A stretch of 64,000 bases of DNA from JAPHSX01 sp039714395 (GTDB lineage: Bacteria > Pseudomonadota > Gammaproteobacteria > Thiohalomonadales > Thiohalomonadaceae), in contig JBDLJH010000018.1 in assembly GCA_039714395.1 (NCBI GenBank), positions 5,037-69,036 of the forward strand. Direction: 5' to 3'. The notes under the pieces are model-generated. The model was given only the letters and a program-made list of their open reading frames with translations, did not search any database and was not told where the DNA came from. Every line of letters begins with the position of its first letter. Position 1 is the first letter of the stretch. Shown here in pieces: positions 51,091-59,759 of the stretch. The position numbers and the translations under genes are program-made.

Positions 51091-51531
51091 GTGTTTTCTA
51101 GTGTGCTGATCGTTTGTGTCGGTAATATCTGCCGCAGTCCCATGGGTGAGTACCTGTTCAGTGATAAGTTGGCCGCACGCGGTGTTGATGTGTCAGTGGC
51201 CTCTGCCGGGATAGGGGCTCTGGTTGGGCATGGGGCGGATCCCCATGCGGTTACGGTTATGGCTGAACACGGAATCAATGTTGGGCCCCATCGTGCACGA
51301 CAGCTTAATGCTGAACTGGCGACTCAATATGAGTTGATATTAGTTATGGAAGAGTGGCAGAGAAAAGAGATCGAGAGTCTCTATCCTTTTGCTCGGGGGC
51401 GCGTTCACTCTATGGGTAAGTGGGGGACGGGTGACATTGGCGACCCATACAGGAAGCCCATAGGTGCCTTCGTTGAAGCCTATGAGAAAATTGAACAAGC
51501 CTGCGATGAGTGGTGTAAGAAAGTATGGTAA
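51091..51531 (+). CDS. wzb: Low-molecular-weight protein tyrosine phosphatase (Wzb)
   Basis: 146 residues from a GTG at 51091. The active-site loop CVGNICRS gives the C-x5-R-S signature (Cys9, Arg15), and the general acid is the Asp in GDIGDPYRK. It removes phosphate from the tyrosine tail of Wzc. It overlaps wza by 7 bases in the normal wzb-wza-wzc set. Confidence 0.92.
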   Translation: MFSSVLIVCVGNICRSPMGEYLFSDKLAARGVDVSVASAGIGALVGHGADPHAVTVMAEHGINVGPHRARQLNAELATQYELILVMEEWQRKEIESLYPFARGRVHSMGKWGTGDIGDPYRKPIGAFVEAYEKIEQACDEWCKKVW

Positions 51532-52610
51532 CTCGATTAATAATATTATGTTGTTCCGCCCTGCTGGCGGGGTGTTCGTTATCCCCTGGCCTGTTTATTC
51601 AGGAAGGTCAATTTGAACAGGTAGAGGCCCCTGAAGTAGAGGCGTCCCCTGTCTCTCTGATTCCCATCACTTACGAGACGATTAAACAGCAGTATCAGCA
51701 ACGCGCCGCTTTAGTGCCTGGTAGGGGAGTGGATATCTCATTCGATAACTACCAGTATCTGGTTGGCCCACAGGATGTGTTGAATATTATCGTCTGGGAG
51801 CATCCGGAGCTGACTATTCCGGCGGGTGGTCAACGCCCGGTAGAGCATGATGGTAATCGTGTGCGCGCGGATGGCACGATCTTTTATCCCTACGTGGGTG
51901 TTTTGTCTGTGGTGGGAAAGACCACCGCAACGATTCGTGAGGAGCTGACAAAAAGACTCTCGCGCTATATTAAGAAACCACAACTGGATGTCCGTGTTGT
52001 CGCCTTTAATAGTCAGAAGGTGCATGTTGCTGGTGCAGTGATGAAGCCTGGTAGCGTCCCTGTTACCGATATCCCACTGACTTTGGGTGATGTAGTTAAT
52101 GCGGCCGGTGGGATAAACGAAAATGCAGATATACAGGAAGTGATTCTCACGCGTGATGGCAGGAATATTTCTTATAATCTGCTCGACCTCTATTACAAAG
52201 GGGATCTTTCACAAAATATCCTGCTTCAGGATAAAGACATTGTGTATGTCCCTGTAAACACAATGCGAAAAGTGTTTGTTATGGGGGAGGTGAGTAAACC
52301 GGCCGCGATGCCGATGCAGGACGGCAAGCTGTCACTGGCCGATGTGATGGCCACGGCGGGAATCGATCAAAAAAGCGCTGATCCAGAGCAGATATTCGTG
52401 TTGCGTCAGGGTGTAGATAAGCCCATGGCCTATCAACTCGATGCCCGTCAGCCTGGTGCCTTGATACTGGCCACTGCATTTGAGCTTCAGCCTTTGGATG
52501 TTGTTTTTGTTTCCACCTCAGGTCTTAGTCGTTGGAATCGTGTTATGACACAGTTAATGCCAACGGTTCAGACCCTTTGGACCATTGATCGTATTAGTGC
52601 TGGCGAATAA
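51525..52610 (+). CDS. wza: Polysaccharide export outer-membrane lipoprotein (Wza)
   Basis: 361 residues. Lipoprotein signal LIILCCSALLAGC (lipobox Cys17), then the polysaccharide export domain YLVGPQDVLNIIVWEHPELT and SLBB-type repeats (VHVAGAVMKPGSVPVTDIPL, VFVMGEVSKPAAMPMQDGKL). It forms the export channel in the outer membrane. Confidence 0.92.
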   Translation: MVTRLIILCCSALLAGCSLSPGLFIQEGQFEQVEAPEVEASPVSLIPITYETIKQQYQQRAALVPGRGVDISFDNYQYLVGPQDVLNIIVWEHPELTIPAGGQRPVEHDGNRVRADGTIFYPYVGVLSVVGKTTATIREELTKRLSRYIKKPQLDVRVVAFNSQKVHVAGAVMKPGSVPVTDIPLTLGDVVNAAGGINENADIQEVILTRDGRNISYNLLDLYYKGDLSQNILLQDKDIVYVPVNTMRKVFVMGEVSKPAAMPMQDGKLSLADVMATAGIDQKSADPEQIFVLRQGVDKPMAYQLDARQPGALILATAFELQPLDVVFVSTSGLSRWNRVMTQLMPTVQTLWTIDRISAGE

Positions 52611-52632
52611 GTAAACTTTTCCTGGATTTAAA

Positions 52633-54876
52633 ATGAAGAGTAATAATAATATTGATCGCATGAATGAGATGCCTGAAGAGGATGAAATTGACCTCTCTGA
52701 GTACATCGGACTTCTATTTGAGAATCGTCTGCTAATTGGTGGTGTCACGGTTCTGTTTTTTGTTGTTGCCGTGACCTACGCCATCTTCGCTACGCCGATT
52801 TATAAGGCCGATGCCCTGGTTCAGATAGAAGAACAGGGTAGCAAAATGCAGGGCGTAGATGAGTTGGCGGCCATGATGGGTTCAGATGCCGCATCATCAG
52901 TTACCGAGATTGAGATCATTAAGTCACGCAAGGTGTTGGGTGATGTTGTAAACAGGATGGGGCTGGATATCTCGGTCAAGCCCGTTCGCTTCCCGCTGTT
53001 TGGTGATCTGCTGGCAAGAAGGCATGTGAAGGCAGGAGAGCCGGTAGAGCCATGGTTAGGCTTCTCAAGTTATGCCTGGGGTGGTGAGCGGGTTACGGTC
53101 GATCGCTTTGATGTGAGAAGAGAGCTTATTGGGCAGCCTTACATCTTGCATGCAGGTGAGGGTGGCAACTATTCACTTTTATCCAGTGATGGAGCAGTTG
53201 TTCTTGAGGGTAAGGTCGGTGTGGCAGCGAAGAGTGCCTCCGGAAGTCTTCAATTATTTATCAGTCAGTTGGTGGCACGAAGTGATACCCGATTTATTTT
53301 GACAAAACTCTCTAACCAATCCGTTATCGCTGGATTGCAGAAAAGGATTCGAGTTAGTGAGAAAGGCCGAAAGACAGGCATTCTCTCTATTAGTCTGGAA
53401 GGGGCGGATAGAGGAAGAATAGATGCAATTGTTGAGAACTTAACGAATAGTTATCTGCGGCAAAATGTAGAGAGACGTTCAGAGGAATCTGAACGAATGC
53501 TGGAATTTATTCGTGGGCAGATGCCTGTGATGCGTACTGATCTGGATACGGCAGAACAGGCGTTAAACCAGTTGCGGGAAAGTAAGGGAACAATTGATTT
53601 AAGCTTTGAGAGTCAAAATCTGATTAAGCGTATTTCAGAGATTGAGACCAATATCTCTTCTCTTAAACTTGAACGTGCAGAACTAACCCAGAAAATCACG
53701 GAATCACACCCGATAATACAGGGGCTCGACGAAAAAATAGTGAATCTGAAAGGTCAGCGCCATGAGTTAGAGGCACAACTGCAATTAGTGCCAGAAACAG
53801 AACTTGAATCGGTAAAGCTTAGTCGCGATGTGACAGTTGCCAGTGAACTGTACATGTTGTTGTTGAATAAATCACAAGAGTTGAAGGTGGCGAAGGCAGG
53901 CACGATAGGTAATGTACGGATTGTAGATGAGGCTGTGGCCGGTGAACTCCCGGTAAAGCCAAAGAAGGCGCTCATTGTTGCCGTGAGCATTCTGCTTGGG
54001 TTTATTTCTGGTGTCATGTTGGCCGCGATGCGTAAGGCCCTGAATAAGACGGTGGAAGACCCTGCTGTTATAGAGAAACAGCTGGGGTATCCGATCTATG
54101 CTGAGATCCCATTCTCTGAATACCAGGAGGAAATGGTAAAGACCGGTAAGAAGTCGCTTAGTAAGACACACTATGATTTATTAGCTCATGCTAATCCGGA
54201 TGACCCGGTTATTGAAAGCTTGCGAAGCCTTAGAACCAGCATGCAGTTTGCGTTAATGGAAGCGGAGAATAATATCGTTTCTATCTCAGGCCCTGCCCCT
54301 GAAATCGGTAAGTCTTTTATCTCTGCAAACTTTGCCTATTTGATGGCGGAGTCTGGAAAGAAGATTCTGCTTATTGATGCCGACCTTCGAAAGGGACACT
54401 TGAATAGTTACTTCAATATTGAGAAGTCACCGGGCATATCTGAGATGTTGTCAGGTTCTAATACTCTGGATGAGATAGTTCATAAAGGTTGCATCTCGGA
54501 GAATCTGGATCTCATCACTACAGGTGTTTATCCCCCTAATCCGTCAGAGCTGTTAATGAGTGATGCCTTCCGTAATTTTCTGCAAAGTATAAAAGACAAA
54601 TATGATCTGGTTATTATCGATACACCACCTGTGCTGGCGGTTACCGACCCGGTCATTGTGGGGCAGTACGTGGCAACCAATTTTATGGTGGTGCGCTCGC
54701 GTCGGCATCATCTACGTGAAATTCATGAGGCATTCAAACGCTTCGAACAGAATGCCATTGATGTTAAAGGAATTATCTTTAATGGGGTTCAGATGGCAAA
54801 GAGCGGCTATGGGAACAAGTATGGATATGGTTATAAGTACTATGGCTATCAGTATGAATATAAGGATAAGTCTTAA
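52633..54876 (+). CDS. wzc: Tyrosine autokinase and chain-length regulator (Wzc)
   Basis: 747 residues. Wzz-type domain with two membrane helices (LIGGVTVLFFVVAVTYAIFA and ALIVAVSILLGFISGVMLAA) around a coiled-coil periplasmic part. The cytoplasmic kinase has Walker A GPAPEIGKSF, Walker A' ILLIDADLRKG and Walker B LVIIDTPPVL. The C-terminus is a tyrosine cluster (YGNKYGYGYKYYGYQYEY), the autophosphorylation site. Wzc controls polymer export and length with Wzb. Confidence 0.93.
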   Translation: MKSNNNIDRMNEMPEEDEIDLSEYIGLLFENRLLIGGVTVLFFVVAVTYAIFATPIYKADALVQIEEQGSKMQGVDELAAMMGSDAASSVTEIEIIKSRKVLGDVVNRMGLDISVKPVRFPLFGDLLARRHVKAGEPVEPWLGFSSYAWGGERVTVDRFDVRRELIGQPYILHAGEGGNYSLLSSDGAVVLEGKVGVAAKSASGSLQLFISQLVARSDTRFILTKLSNQSVIAGLQKRIRVSEKGRKTGILSISLEGADRGRIDAIVENLTNSYLRQNVERRSEESERMLEFIRGQMPVMRTDLDTAEQALNQLRESKGTIDLSFESQNLIKRISEIETNISSLKLERAELTQKITESHPIIQGLDEKIVNLKGQRHELEAQLQLVPETELESVKLSRDVTVASELYMLLLNKSQELKVAKAGTIGNVRIVDEAVAGELPVKPKKALIVAVSILLGFISGVMLAAMRKALNKTVEDPAVIEKQLGYPIYAEIPFSEYQEEMVKTGKKSLSKTHYDLLAHANPDDPVIESLRSLRTSMQFALMEAENNIVSISGPAPEIGKSFISANFAYLMAESGKKILLIDADLRKGHLNSYFNIEKSPGISEMLSGSNTLDEIVHKGCISENLDLITTGVYPPNPSELLMSDAFRNFLQSIKDKYDLVIIDTPPVLAVTDPVIVGQYVATNFMVVRSRRHHLREIHEAFKRFEQNAIDVKGIIFNGVQMAKSGYGNKYGYGYKYYGYQYEYKDKS

Positions 54877-54897
54877 AATAAGTCGCTTTGAACTATG

Positions 54898-54951
54898 GTA
54901 GGAGCGGCTCTGCCGCGATGTTTAATGGAATCGCGCTAGAAGCGCTCCTAC
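54898..54951 (-). repeat. BIME-like palindromic element, left array unit 1
   Basis: The ends GTAGGAGCG and CGCTCCTAC form an outer inverted repeat; two inner hairpins (GCGGC-TCT-GCCGC and GCGCT-AGA-AGCGC) lie between. It is one of two copies upstream of acs (the other is 55034-55086), separated by an 82-base spacer that is also conserved at the right array. Confidence 0.92.
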
Positions 54952-55033
54952 AACGGGGTATTCTGAGAGAGTTGGGCGTTGATCGGGCCGATGCGTATTG
55001 CCACCATTAGTTAGAGGTGACCCCTGAACTACG

Positions 55034-55086
55034 GTAGGAGCGGCTCTGCCGCGATGTTTATGGAATCGCGCTAGAAGCGCTCCTAC
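55034..55086 (-). repeat. BIME-like palindromic element, left array unit 2
   Basis: Same sequence as 54898-54951 with one base missing in the centre. It ends 50 bases before the acs stop codon (acs is on the minus strand), so the hairpins lie in the acs 3' region and may stabilise or terminate its mRNA. Confidence 0.92.
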
Positions 55087-55136
55087 AACGGGGCTTCTGT
55101 TTTATCTTTTGACTGCCTACTTTTAACTGACCATGA

Positions 55137-57083
55137 TTAGAGGCTGGTTCTGTTCTCAATTAGATCTTCAACCACAGCCGGATCGGCGAGGGTCGAGGTA
55201 TCCCCGATCGAGTCCTGCTCATTGGCGGCGATCTTGCGCAGGATACGGCGCATGATCTTTCCCGAGCGGGTCTTCGGTAGCCCCGGTGCCCACTGAATGA
55301 CATCGGGTGAGGCGATGGGGCCGATTTCAGTTCTGACCTGCTTGATGAGCTCCTGACGCAGCTCCTCGGTGGGTTCTATCTCTTTTACCAAAGTGACGTA
55401 GGCATAGATCCCCTCACCCTTGATGTCGTGAGGGAAGCCAACCACTGCCGCCTCGGCGACCGCATCGTGCAGCACCAGTGCGCTCTCTACCTCAGCGGTG
55501 CCCATACGGTGGCCCGAGACGTTGAGCACATCGTCCATGCGACCAGTGATCCAGTAGTCGCCATCGGCATCACGCCTGGCACCATCACCGGAGAAGTATT
55601 TGCCCTTGTAGTCGCTGAAGTAGGTCTTGATGAAGCGTTTATGATCGCCGTAGATGCTACGCATTATTCCCGGCCATGGGGCGATCATTACCAGTGCACC
55701 CTCGGCCTCACCCTCCAGCACTTCACCCGTTTGCGCATCCACGATGGCCGGCTGTACACCAAAGAAGGGACGACTGGCTGAGCCCGGCTTCAGTGCCGTG
55801 GCACCCGGTAGCGGGGTGAGCATGTGGCCGCCGGTCTCGGTCTGCCACCAGGTATCAACGATGGGGCAGCGCTCTTCACCCACCACGCGGTAGTACCACT
55901 CCCACGCCTCGGGGTTTATCGGCTCTCCGACAGTACCCAGCAGGCGCAGACTCTTGCGTGAAGTGCTCTTTACCGGCTCATCACCCTCGCGCATTAGTGC
56001 ACGGATCGCGGTGGGGGCGGTGTAGAAGACCGATACCTGGTGCTTGTCGACCACCTGCCAGAAGCGTGAGGCATCGGGATAGGTGGGGATGCCTTCAAAG
56101 GAGAGGGTGGTGGCACCGATGGCCAGCGGGCCGTAAACCAGATAGCTGTGGCCGGTGACCCAGCCGACATCGGCGGTGCACCAGTAAACATCCCCCTCGC
56201 GCAGGTCGAAGGTGTACTTGGTGGTCATTGCCGCATAGAGCAGGTAGCCGCCGGTGGTATGCAGCACGCCCTTGGGTTTACCGGTGGAGCCGGAGGTGTA
56301 GAGGATAAACAGCGGGTCTTCGGCATCCATCTCCTCACAGGGGCACTCATCGGCCATATGGGTCATTGCCTCGTGATACCAGAGGTCTCGCTCGGTATTC
56401 CACGCCACATCGCCACCTGTGCGGCGTACAGTCACCACGGTGTGGACATTGGGGCACTGCTCCAGTGCCTTGTCGGTATTGGCCTTGAGCGGCACAGGAC
56501 GGCCGCCACGCACCCCCTCATCGGCGGTAATGACCACCTGGCAGTCAGAGTCGAGGATGCGCCCTTTTAATGCCTCGGGGGAGAAGCCACCGAAGACCAC
56601 CGAGTGCACCGCACCGATACGGGCACAGGCGAGCATGGCGTAGGCGGCCTCGGGCACCATCGGCATGTAGATGCAGACACGGTCGCCCTTCTTAACACCG
56701 CGAGATTTGAGCAGGTTGCCGAACTTGGAGACCTCTTCGTGCAGTTCCTTGTAGGTGATTTTTTTATCATTGGTGGGATCATCTCCCTCCCAGATGATGG
56801 CGGTCTGCTCGCCACGGCTCTCCAGGTGGCGGTCGATGCAGTTATGGGCAACATTAAGTTTGCCACCCTCGAACCACTTGATCTGCAGATCGTTATCAAA
56901 GTTCCAGTCGAGCACCCTGTCCCATGGTTTTGACCAGTCGAGAAACTCGCGGGCCTGTTCGCCCCAGAAGCCTTCAGGGTCATCGACTGAGCGCTGGTAC
57001 ATCTCGTTATAGCGCGCCTCATCGATATGGGCGCTGGCGGCGAAGTCGGACGGAACGGGATAGACTTTGGACTGGTGCGACAT
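55137..57083 (-). CDS. acs: Acetyl-CoA synthetase
   Basis: 648 residues from the ATG at 57083, chosen because MSHQSKVYPVPSDF matches the usual Acs N-terminus and AGGAGAA lies before it. AMP-binding motif YTSGSTGKPKG, then GEPINPEAWEWY, YFSGDGARRDADGDYWITGR and the acetylation-controlled lysine in PKTRSGKIMRRILR. It activates acetate via acetyl-AMP. The gene stands between inverted BIME-like arrays. Confidence 0.95.
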   Translation of the reverse strand: MSHQSKVYPVPSDFAASAHIDEARYNEMYQRSVDDPEGFWGEQAREFLDWSKPWDRVLDWNFDNDLQIKWFEGGKLNVAHNCIDRHLESRGEQTAIIWEGDDPTNDKKITYKELHEEVSKFGNLLKSRGVKKGDRVCIYMPMVPEAAYAMLACARIGAVHSVVFGGFSPEALKGRILDSDCQVVITADEGVRGGRPVPLKANTDKALEQCPNVHTVVTVRRTGGDVAWNTERDLWYHEAMTHMADECPCEEMDAEDPLFILYTSGSTGKPKGVLHTTGGYLLYAAMTTKYTFDLREGDVYWCTADVGWVTGHSYLVYGPLAIGATTLSFEGIPTYPDASRFWQVVDKHQVSVFYTAPTAIRALMREGDEPVKSTSRKSLRLLGTVGEPINPEAWEWYYRVVGEERCPIVDTWWQTETGGHMLTPLPGATALKPGSASRPFFGVQPAIVDAQTGEVLEGEAEGALVMIAPWPGIMRSIYGDHKRFIKTYFSDYKGKYFSGDGARRDADGDYWITGRMDDVLNVSGHRMGTAEVESALVLHDAVAEAAVVGFPHDIKGEGIYAYVTLVKEIEPTEELRQELIKQVRTEIGPIASPDVIQWAPGLPKTRSGKIMRRILRKIAANEQDSIGDTSTLADPAVVEDLIENRTSL

Positions 57084-57223
57084 GCTTGTTCTCCTAAAAG
57101 GGGTATCACTGTTCTTATTTGTCGAACATACCACAGCTAACTGGGAATTCCAGCTACCGAGGCCGGGTCAGAGTTGGCAGGGAATCACCATTACCCTATG
57201 ATCGAGCACTTGCCTCGATCCTC

Positions 57224-57251
57224 TTGCAATATTAGCTGAAGCTAATATACT
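57224..57251 (+). promoter_or_regulatory. Predicted promoter of the rhodanese gene with a 20-bp operator palindrome
   Basis: TTGCAA (57224-57229) and TATACT (57246-57251) are separated by 16 bases. The perfect palindrome ATATTAGCTGAAGCTAATAT (57229-57248) fills the spacer and touches both boxes. This is the layout of a repressor operator, similar in shape to ArsR-type sites. No regulator gene is in view. Confidence 0.65.
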
Positions 57252-57289
57252 ATGGGTTAATTTAATAGTTTAGTGAAAAGGTATGGAAT

Positions 57290-57622
57290 ATGTTCTCCTC
57301 TATTAAGAATATCGATGCACAGGAACTGGCGCAGTGGATGGCTGATGATGCGAAGAAGTTCCGCATTATTGATGTGCGTGAGCCGAGGGAGATCGCCCAG
57401 GGTTCTATCTCTGGTGCCGAGGCAATGCCTATGTCAGTACTGGGTAGCCGTCTGGGCGAGCTGGAGAAGGATGAGCAGATAGTCTTTATCTGCCGTAGCG
57501 GGGCTCGCTCGGGGCAGGTTTGTGCCTATCTGGAGCAGAACGGCTTTGATAGTGTATTTAATCTACACGGCGGTGTGATGGGCTGGGCACAAAATGGTTT
57601 TGAGTTTGTGCAGGTCGCCTGA
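57290..57622 (+). CDS. Single-domain rhodanese (sulfurtransferase)
   Basis: 110 residues with one rhodanese domain: RIIDVREPREIAQGSISGAE, then the active loop CRSGAR with Cys68, and VFNLHGGVMGWAQNG near the end. There is no signal peptide, so it is cytoplasmic. It moves sulfane sulfur between thiols. It is divergent from acs and has its own promoter with a strong operator-like palindrome. Confidence 0.92.
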   Translation: MFSSIKNIDAQELAQWMADDAKKFRIIDVREPREIAQGSISGAEAMPMSVLGSRLGELEKDEQIVFICRSGARSGQVCAYLEQNGFDSVFNLHGGVMGWAQNGFEFVQVA

Positions 57623-57637
57623 GGTGTAGTCATTAAA

Positions 57638-57934
57638 CATCGCGGCAGAGCCGCTCCTACCGTAGTTCAGGCTTTACCTCTGACTAACAGTGGTAATACG
57701 CATCTGTTTGATCAATTCCAGACTGTTTAAAATGGCCCCGTTGTAGGAGCGCTTACAGCGCGATTTCATAAACATCGCGGCAGAGCCGCTCCTACCGTAG
57801 TTCAGGCTTTACCTCTGACTACTAACAGTGGTAATACGCATCTGTTTGATTAATTCCCGACTGTTTAAAATGGCCCCGTTGTAGGAGCGCTTCTAGCGCG
57901 ATTTCAATAAACATCGCGGCAGAGCCGCTCCTAC
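57638..57934 (+). repeat. BIME-like array, right side, two and a half units
   Basis: A half element (57638-57660) and two full elements (57743-57795 and 57881-57934) are separated by conserved spacers, giving a direct repeat of 135-139 bases. The spacer sequences (CCGTAGTTCAGG..., ...GGCCCCGTTG) match those of the left array in inverted orientation. This fills the 333-base gap between the rhodanese and the next gene. Confidence 0.92.
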
Positions 57935-57955
57935 AGATCACACTGAATCTTTGAA

Positions 57956-58393
57956 TTAGCTGAAAATATTTTGCCACCAGCGGCGACGATTATTGGGCGG
58001 CGGGATCGTTGCCTTCAGGTCTACGGGTGGCAGGGTGGAGAGGACCCAGCCGGGTAGTACCTCACCCCAGCCTGGACCACATGAGCTGCCAAGATGGTTG
58101 GGATCGTAGATCTTGATCAGGGTGGGTGATTCACGATCATCTACATAGACGATGCCGCAGTAATCCTCCTGATGTTCGCTGTGAAGCAGTTTATCTATCT
58201 CTTCGATGAAGCTTGTTACCTGTTCAGCCGTTGCGGGCTGTTGTGGCACTGTTTCACCCACCGCGTAGAGGTGCCAGCCTGCATTGGCCTGAGCGCGCAG
58301 GGTCTGCCAGAGCATGTCGAGTTCTTCCCACTTGAGGATGTTGCTCAGGTAGCCCTTGTAGGCGCTAAGGAAGGGGGTGTTTTGCGTTGTCAT
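57956..58393 (-). CDS. Conserved-looking hypothetical protein
   Basis: 145 residues with no membrane segments. Features are a helical N-terminus (SNILKWEELDMLWQTLRAQA), a mixed region (YCGIVYVDDRESPTLIKIYD) and a proline-rich, basic end (TIPPPNNRRRWWQNIFS). I do not recognise a family. It follows gluQ on the minus strand (11-base gap), so the two may be co-transcribed. Confidence 0.65.
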   Translation of the reverse strand: MTTQNTPFLSAYKGYLSNILKWEELDMLWQTLRAQANAGWHLYAVGETVPQQPATAEQVTSFIEEIDKLLHSEHQEDYCGIVYVDDRESPTLIKIYDPNHLGSSCGPGWGEVLPGWVLSTLPPVDLKATIPPPNNRRRWWQNIFS

Positions 58394-58404
58394 GCTGCTT
58401 ATCT

Positions 58405-59355
58405 TTACTCTTTATCGGTTGGCAGGGAGTTGCCATTGCTTTGTCTCAGTGGGCTGGCAAGTGTACGGGGTATGAACTTGCTGTTCCAGTTGTTGACTGC
58501 CCAGTTCCACAGTGCTCTGAGATCACCTTCTAGCAACTCGGGTAAGGGGTGCTGGCCGAGAAAGGCCAGTCCCTGCCACAGGGCGGGGAGGGGATTGTCG
58601 TTGCTCAGGGCTGTGGCGAAGGTCTGCTTGCTCAGCTTCTGTCCGCTCTCATTGACGACCAGCGGCAGATGCAGGTAGCCGGGGGTGTCGAGTCCTAACG
58701 CCTGTTGCAGGGCGATCTGGCGTGGGGTGTTGTCTAGCAGATCGCTGCCACGCACGACCTCAGTAATGCCTTGATAGGCATCGTCCACGACCACTGCAAG
58801 CTGGTAGGCAAAGAGGCCGTCGGCCCGAAGCAGTACGAAATCCCCTACCTCTTTGTCGATCTGCTGTGAAAAATCTCCCTGAACCACATCATCGAAGCTG
58901 ATCTTTTGCTCGGCAGTGAGCAGGCGTACGGCATGGCGCTGATGCTGGCTGATGGCAGCATTACGACAGCTGCCTGGGTAGACCCCAGCGGGCAGGCCGA
59001 GCCGCTGTCCCTCTTCGCTGATCTGCTTGCGCGAGCAGCTGCAGCGATAACTGCGACCATCGCGGCGCAGCTGCTCCAGGGTATCCAGATAGGCCTCGTG
59101 GCGGCTGCTCTGGTATAGCACCGGGCCATCCCACTCGAAGCCGTAGTCCTCTAGTGTGTGAAGGATAGCGTCAGAGGTACCGGCTATCTCTCTTGGCGGG
59201 TCGATATCTTCCATGCGTACTAGCCATGAGCCTCCTTGCTGTCGCGCCTGCAGGTAGCTGCCGATGGCTGCGACAAGTGAGCCGAAGTGCAGCGGCCCGG
59301 TGGGCGATGGGGCAAAGCGCCCGCAGTAGGCGGTGTCTGAGGGGGAGGCTGACAT
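58405..59355 (-). CDS. gluQ: Glutamyl-Q tRNA(Asp) synthetase
   Basis: 316 residues, a shortened GluRS without the anticodon-binding domain. HIGH-like APSPTGPLHFGSLVAAIGSY near the start, zinc-type cysteines CSCSRKQI and GSCR (about 106-132), and a KMSKS-like KLSKQ (about 242). It glutamylates queuosine in tRNA-Asp. dksA is nearby on the same strand, the common gene neighbourhood, though a + strand gene lies between them here. Confidence 0.92.
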   Translation of the reverse strand: MSASPSDTAYCGRFAPSPTGPLHFGSLVAAIGSYLQARQQGGSWLVRMEDIDPPREIAGTSDAILHTLEDYGFEWDGPVLYQSSRHEAYLDTLEQLRRDGRSYRCSCSRKQISEEGQRLGLPAGVYPGSCRNAAISQHQRHAVRLLTAEQKISFDDVVQGDFSQQIDKEVGDFVLLRADGLFAYQLAVVVDDAYQGITEVVRGSDLLDNTPRQIALQQALGLDTPGYLHLPLVVNESGQKLSKQTFATALSNDNPLPALWQGLAFLGQHPLPELLEGDLRALWNWAVNNWNSKFIPRTLASPLRQSNGNSLPTDKE

Positions 59356-59419
59356 GGTTTATCGGTGATCGTCTCTCATCTCTGGCTACTATAAATGGGC
59401 TTCATGGGTTATCCAAGGC

Positions 59420-59698
59420 GTGAAGAGTGATGGCAACCAATTTCGCCCCAGTGACTGGATTGAGCGTATCTTTGCCTCTCTTGCCACTTTCGGGCGTGAT
59501 CATCGCCTGCACTACGATACTGAGGTACAGCCCTGTGTGATTCAGGGGCAGAAGTGCCTGTTGGTACGAAGGGGCTTGTCCGGTCGCAATCCTGAGTTGC
59601 TGGCTTTTATCATGAAGTTTGCCGGGGATAACAAGCTGCGTATACAGGAGAACCGGCGCAGTATGGATCTACCCAGTTCAATAGAGAGACGGAAATAA
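59420..59698 (+). CDS. DUF3579 family protein
   Basis: 92 residues from a GTG at 59420. The start DGNQFRPSDWIERIFASLAT and the central VQPCVIQGQKCLLVRRGLSG with FIMKFAGDNKLRIQEN match DUF3579, a small proteobacterial family of unknown function. It is convergent with dksA across a shared terminator. Confidence 0.8.
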   Translation: MKSDGNQFRPSDWIERIFASLATFGRDHRLHYDTEVQPCVIQGQKCLLVRRGLSGRNPELLAFIMKFAGDNKLRIQENRRSMDLPSSIERRK

Positions 59699-59712
59699 TC
59701 GCAGTGAAAATA

Positions 59713-59741
59713 AAAGAGGGGGCCAGAGGCCCCCTCTTTAT
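59713..59741. terminator. Bidirectional terminator between the DUF3579 gene and dksA
   Basis: A long stem (AAAGAGGGGGCC-AGA-GGCCCCCTCTTT) has T-rich ends on both strands. It lies 15 bases after the DUF3579 stop and 19 bases past the dksA stop on the other strand, so it can end both transcripts. Confidence 0.9.
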
Positions 59742-59759
59742 TGCGGTTATGGCAGTGCC

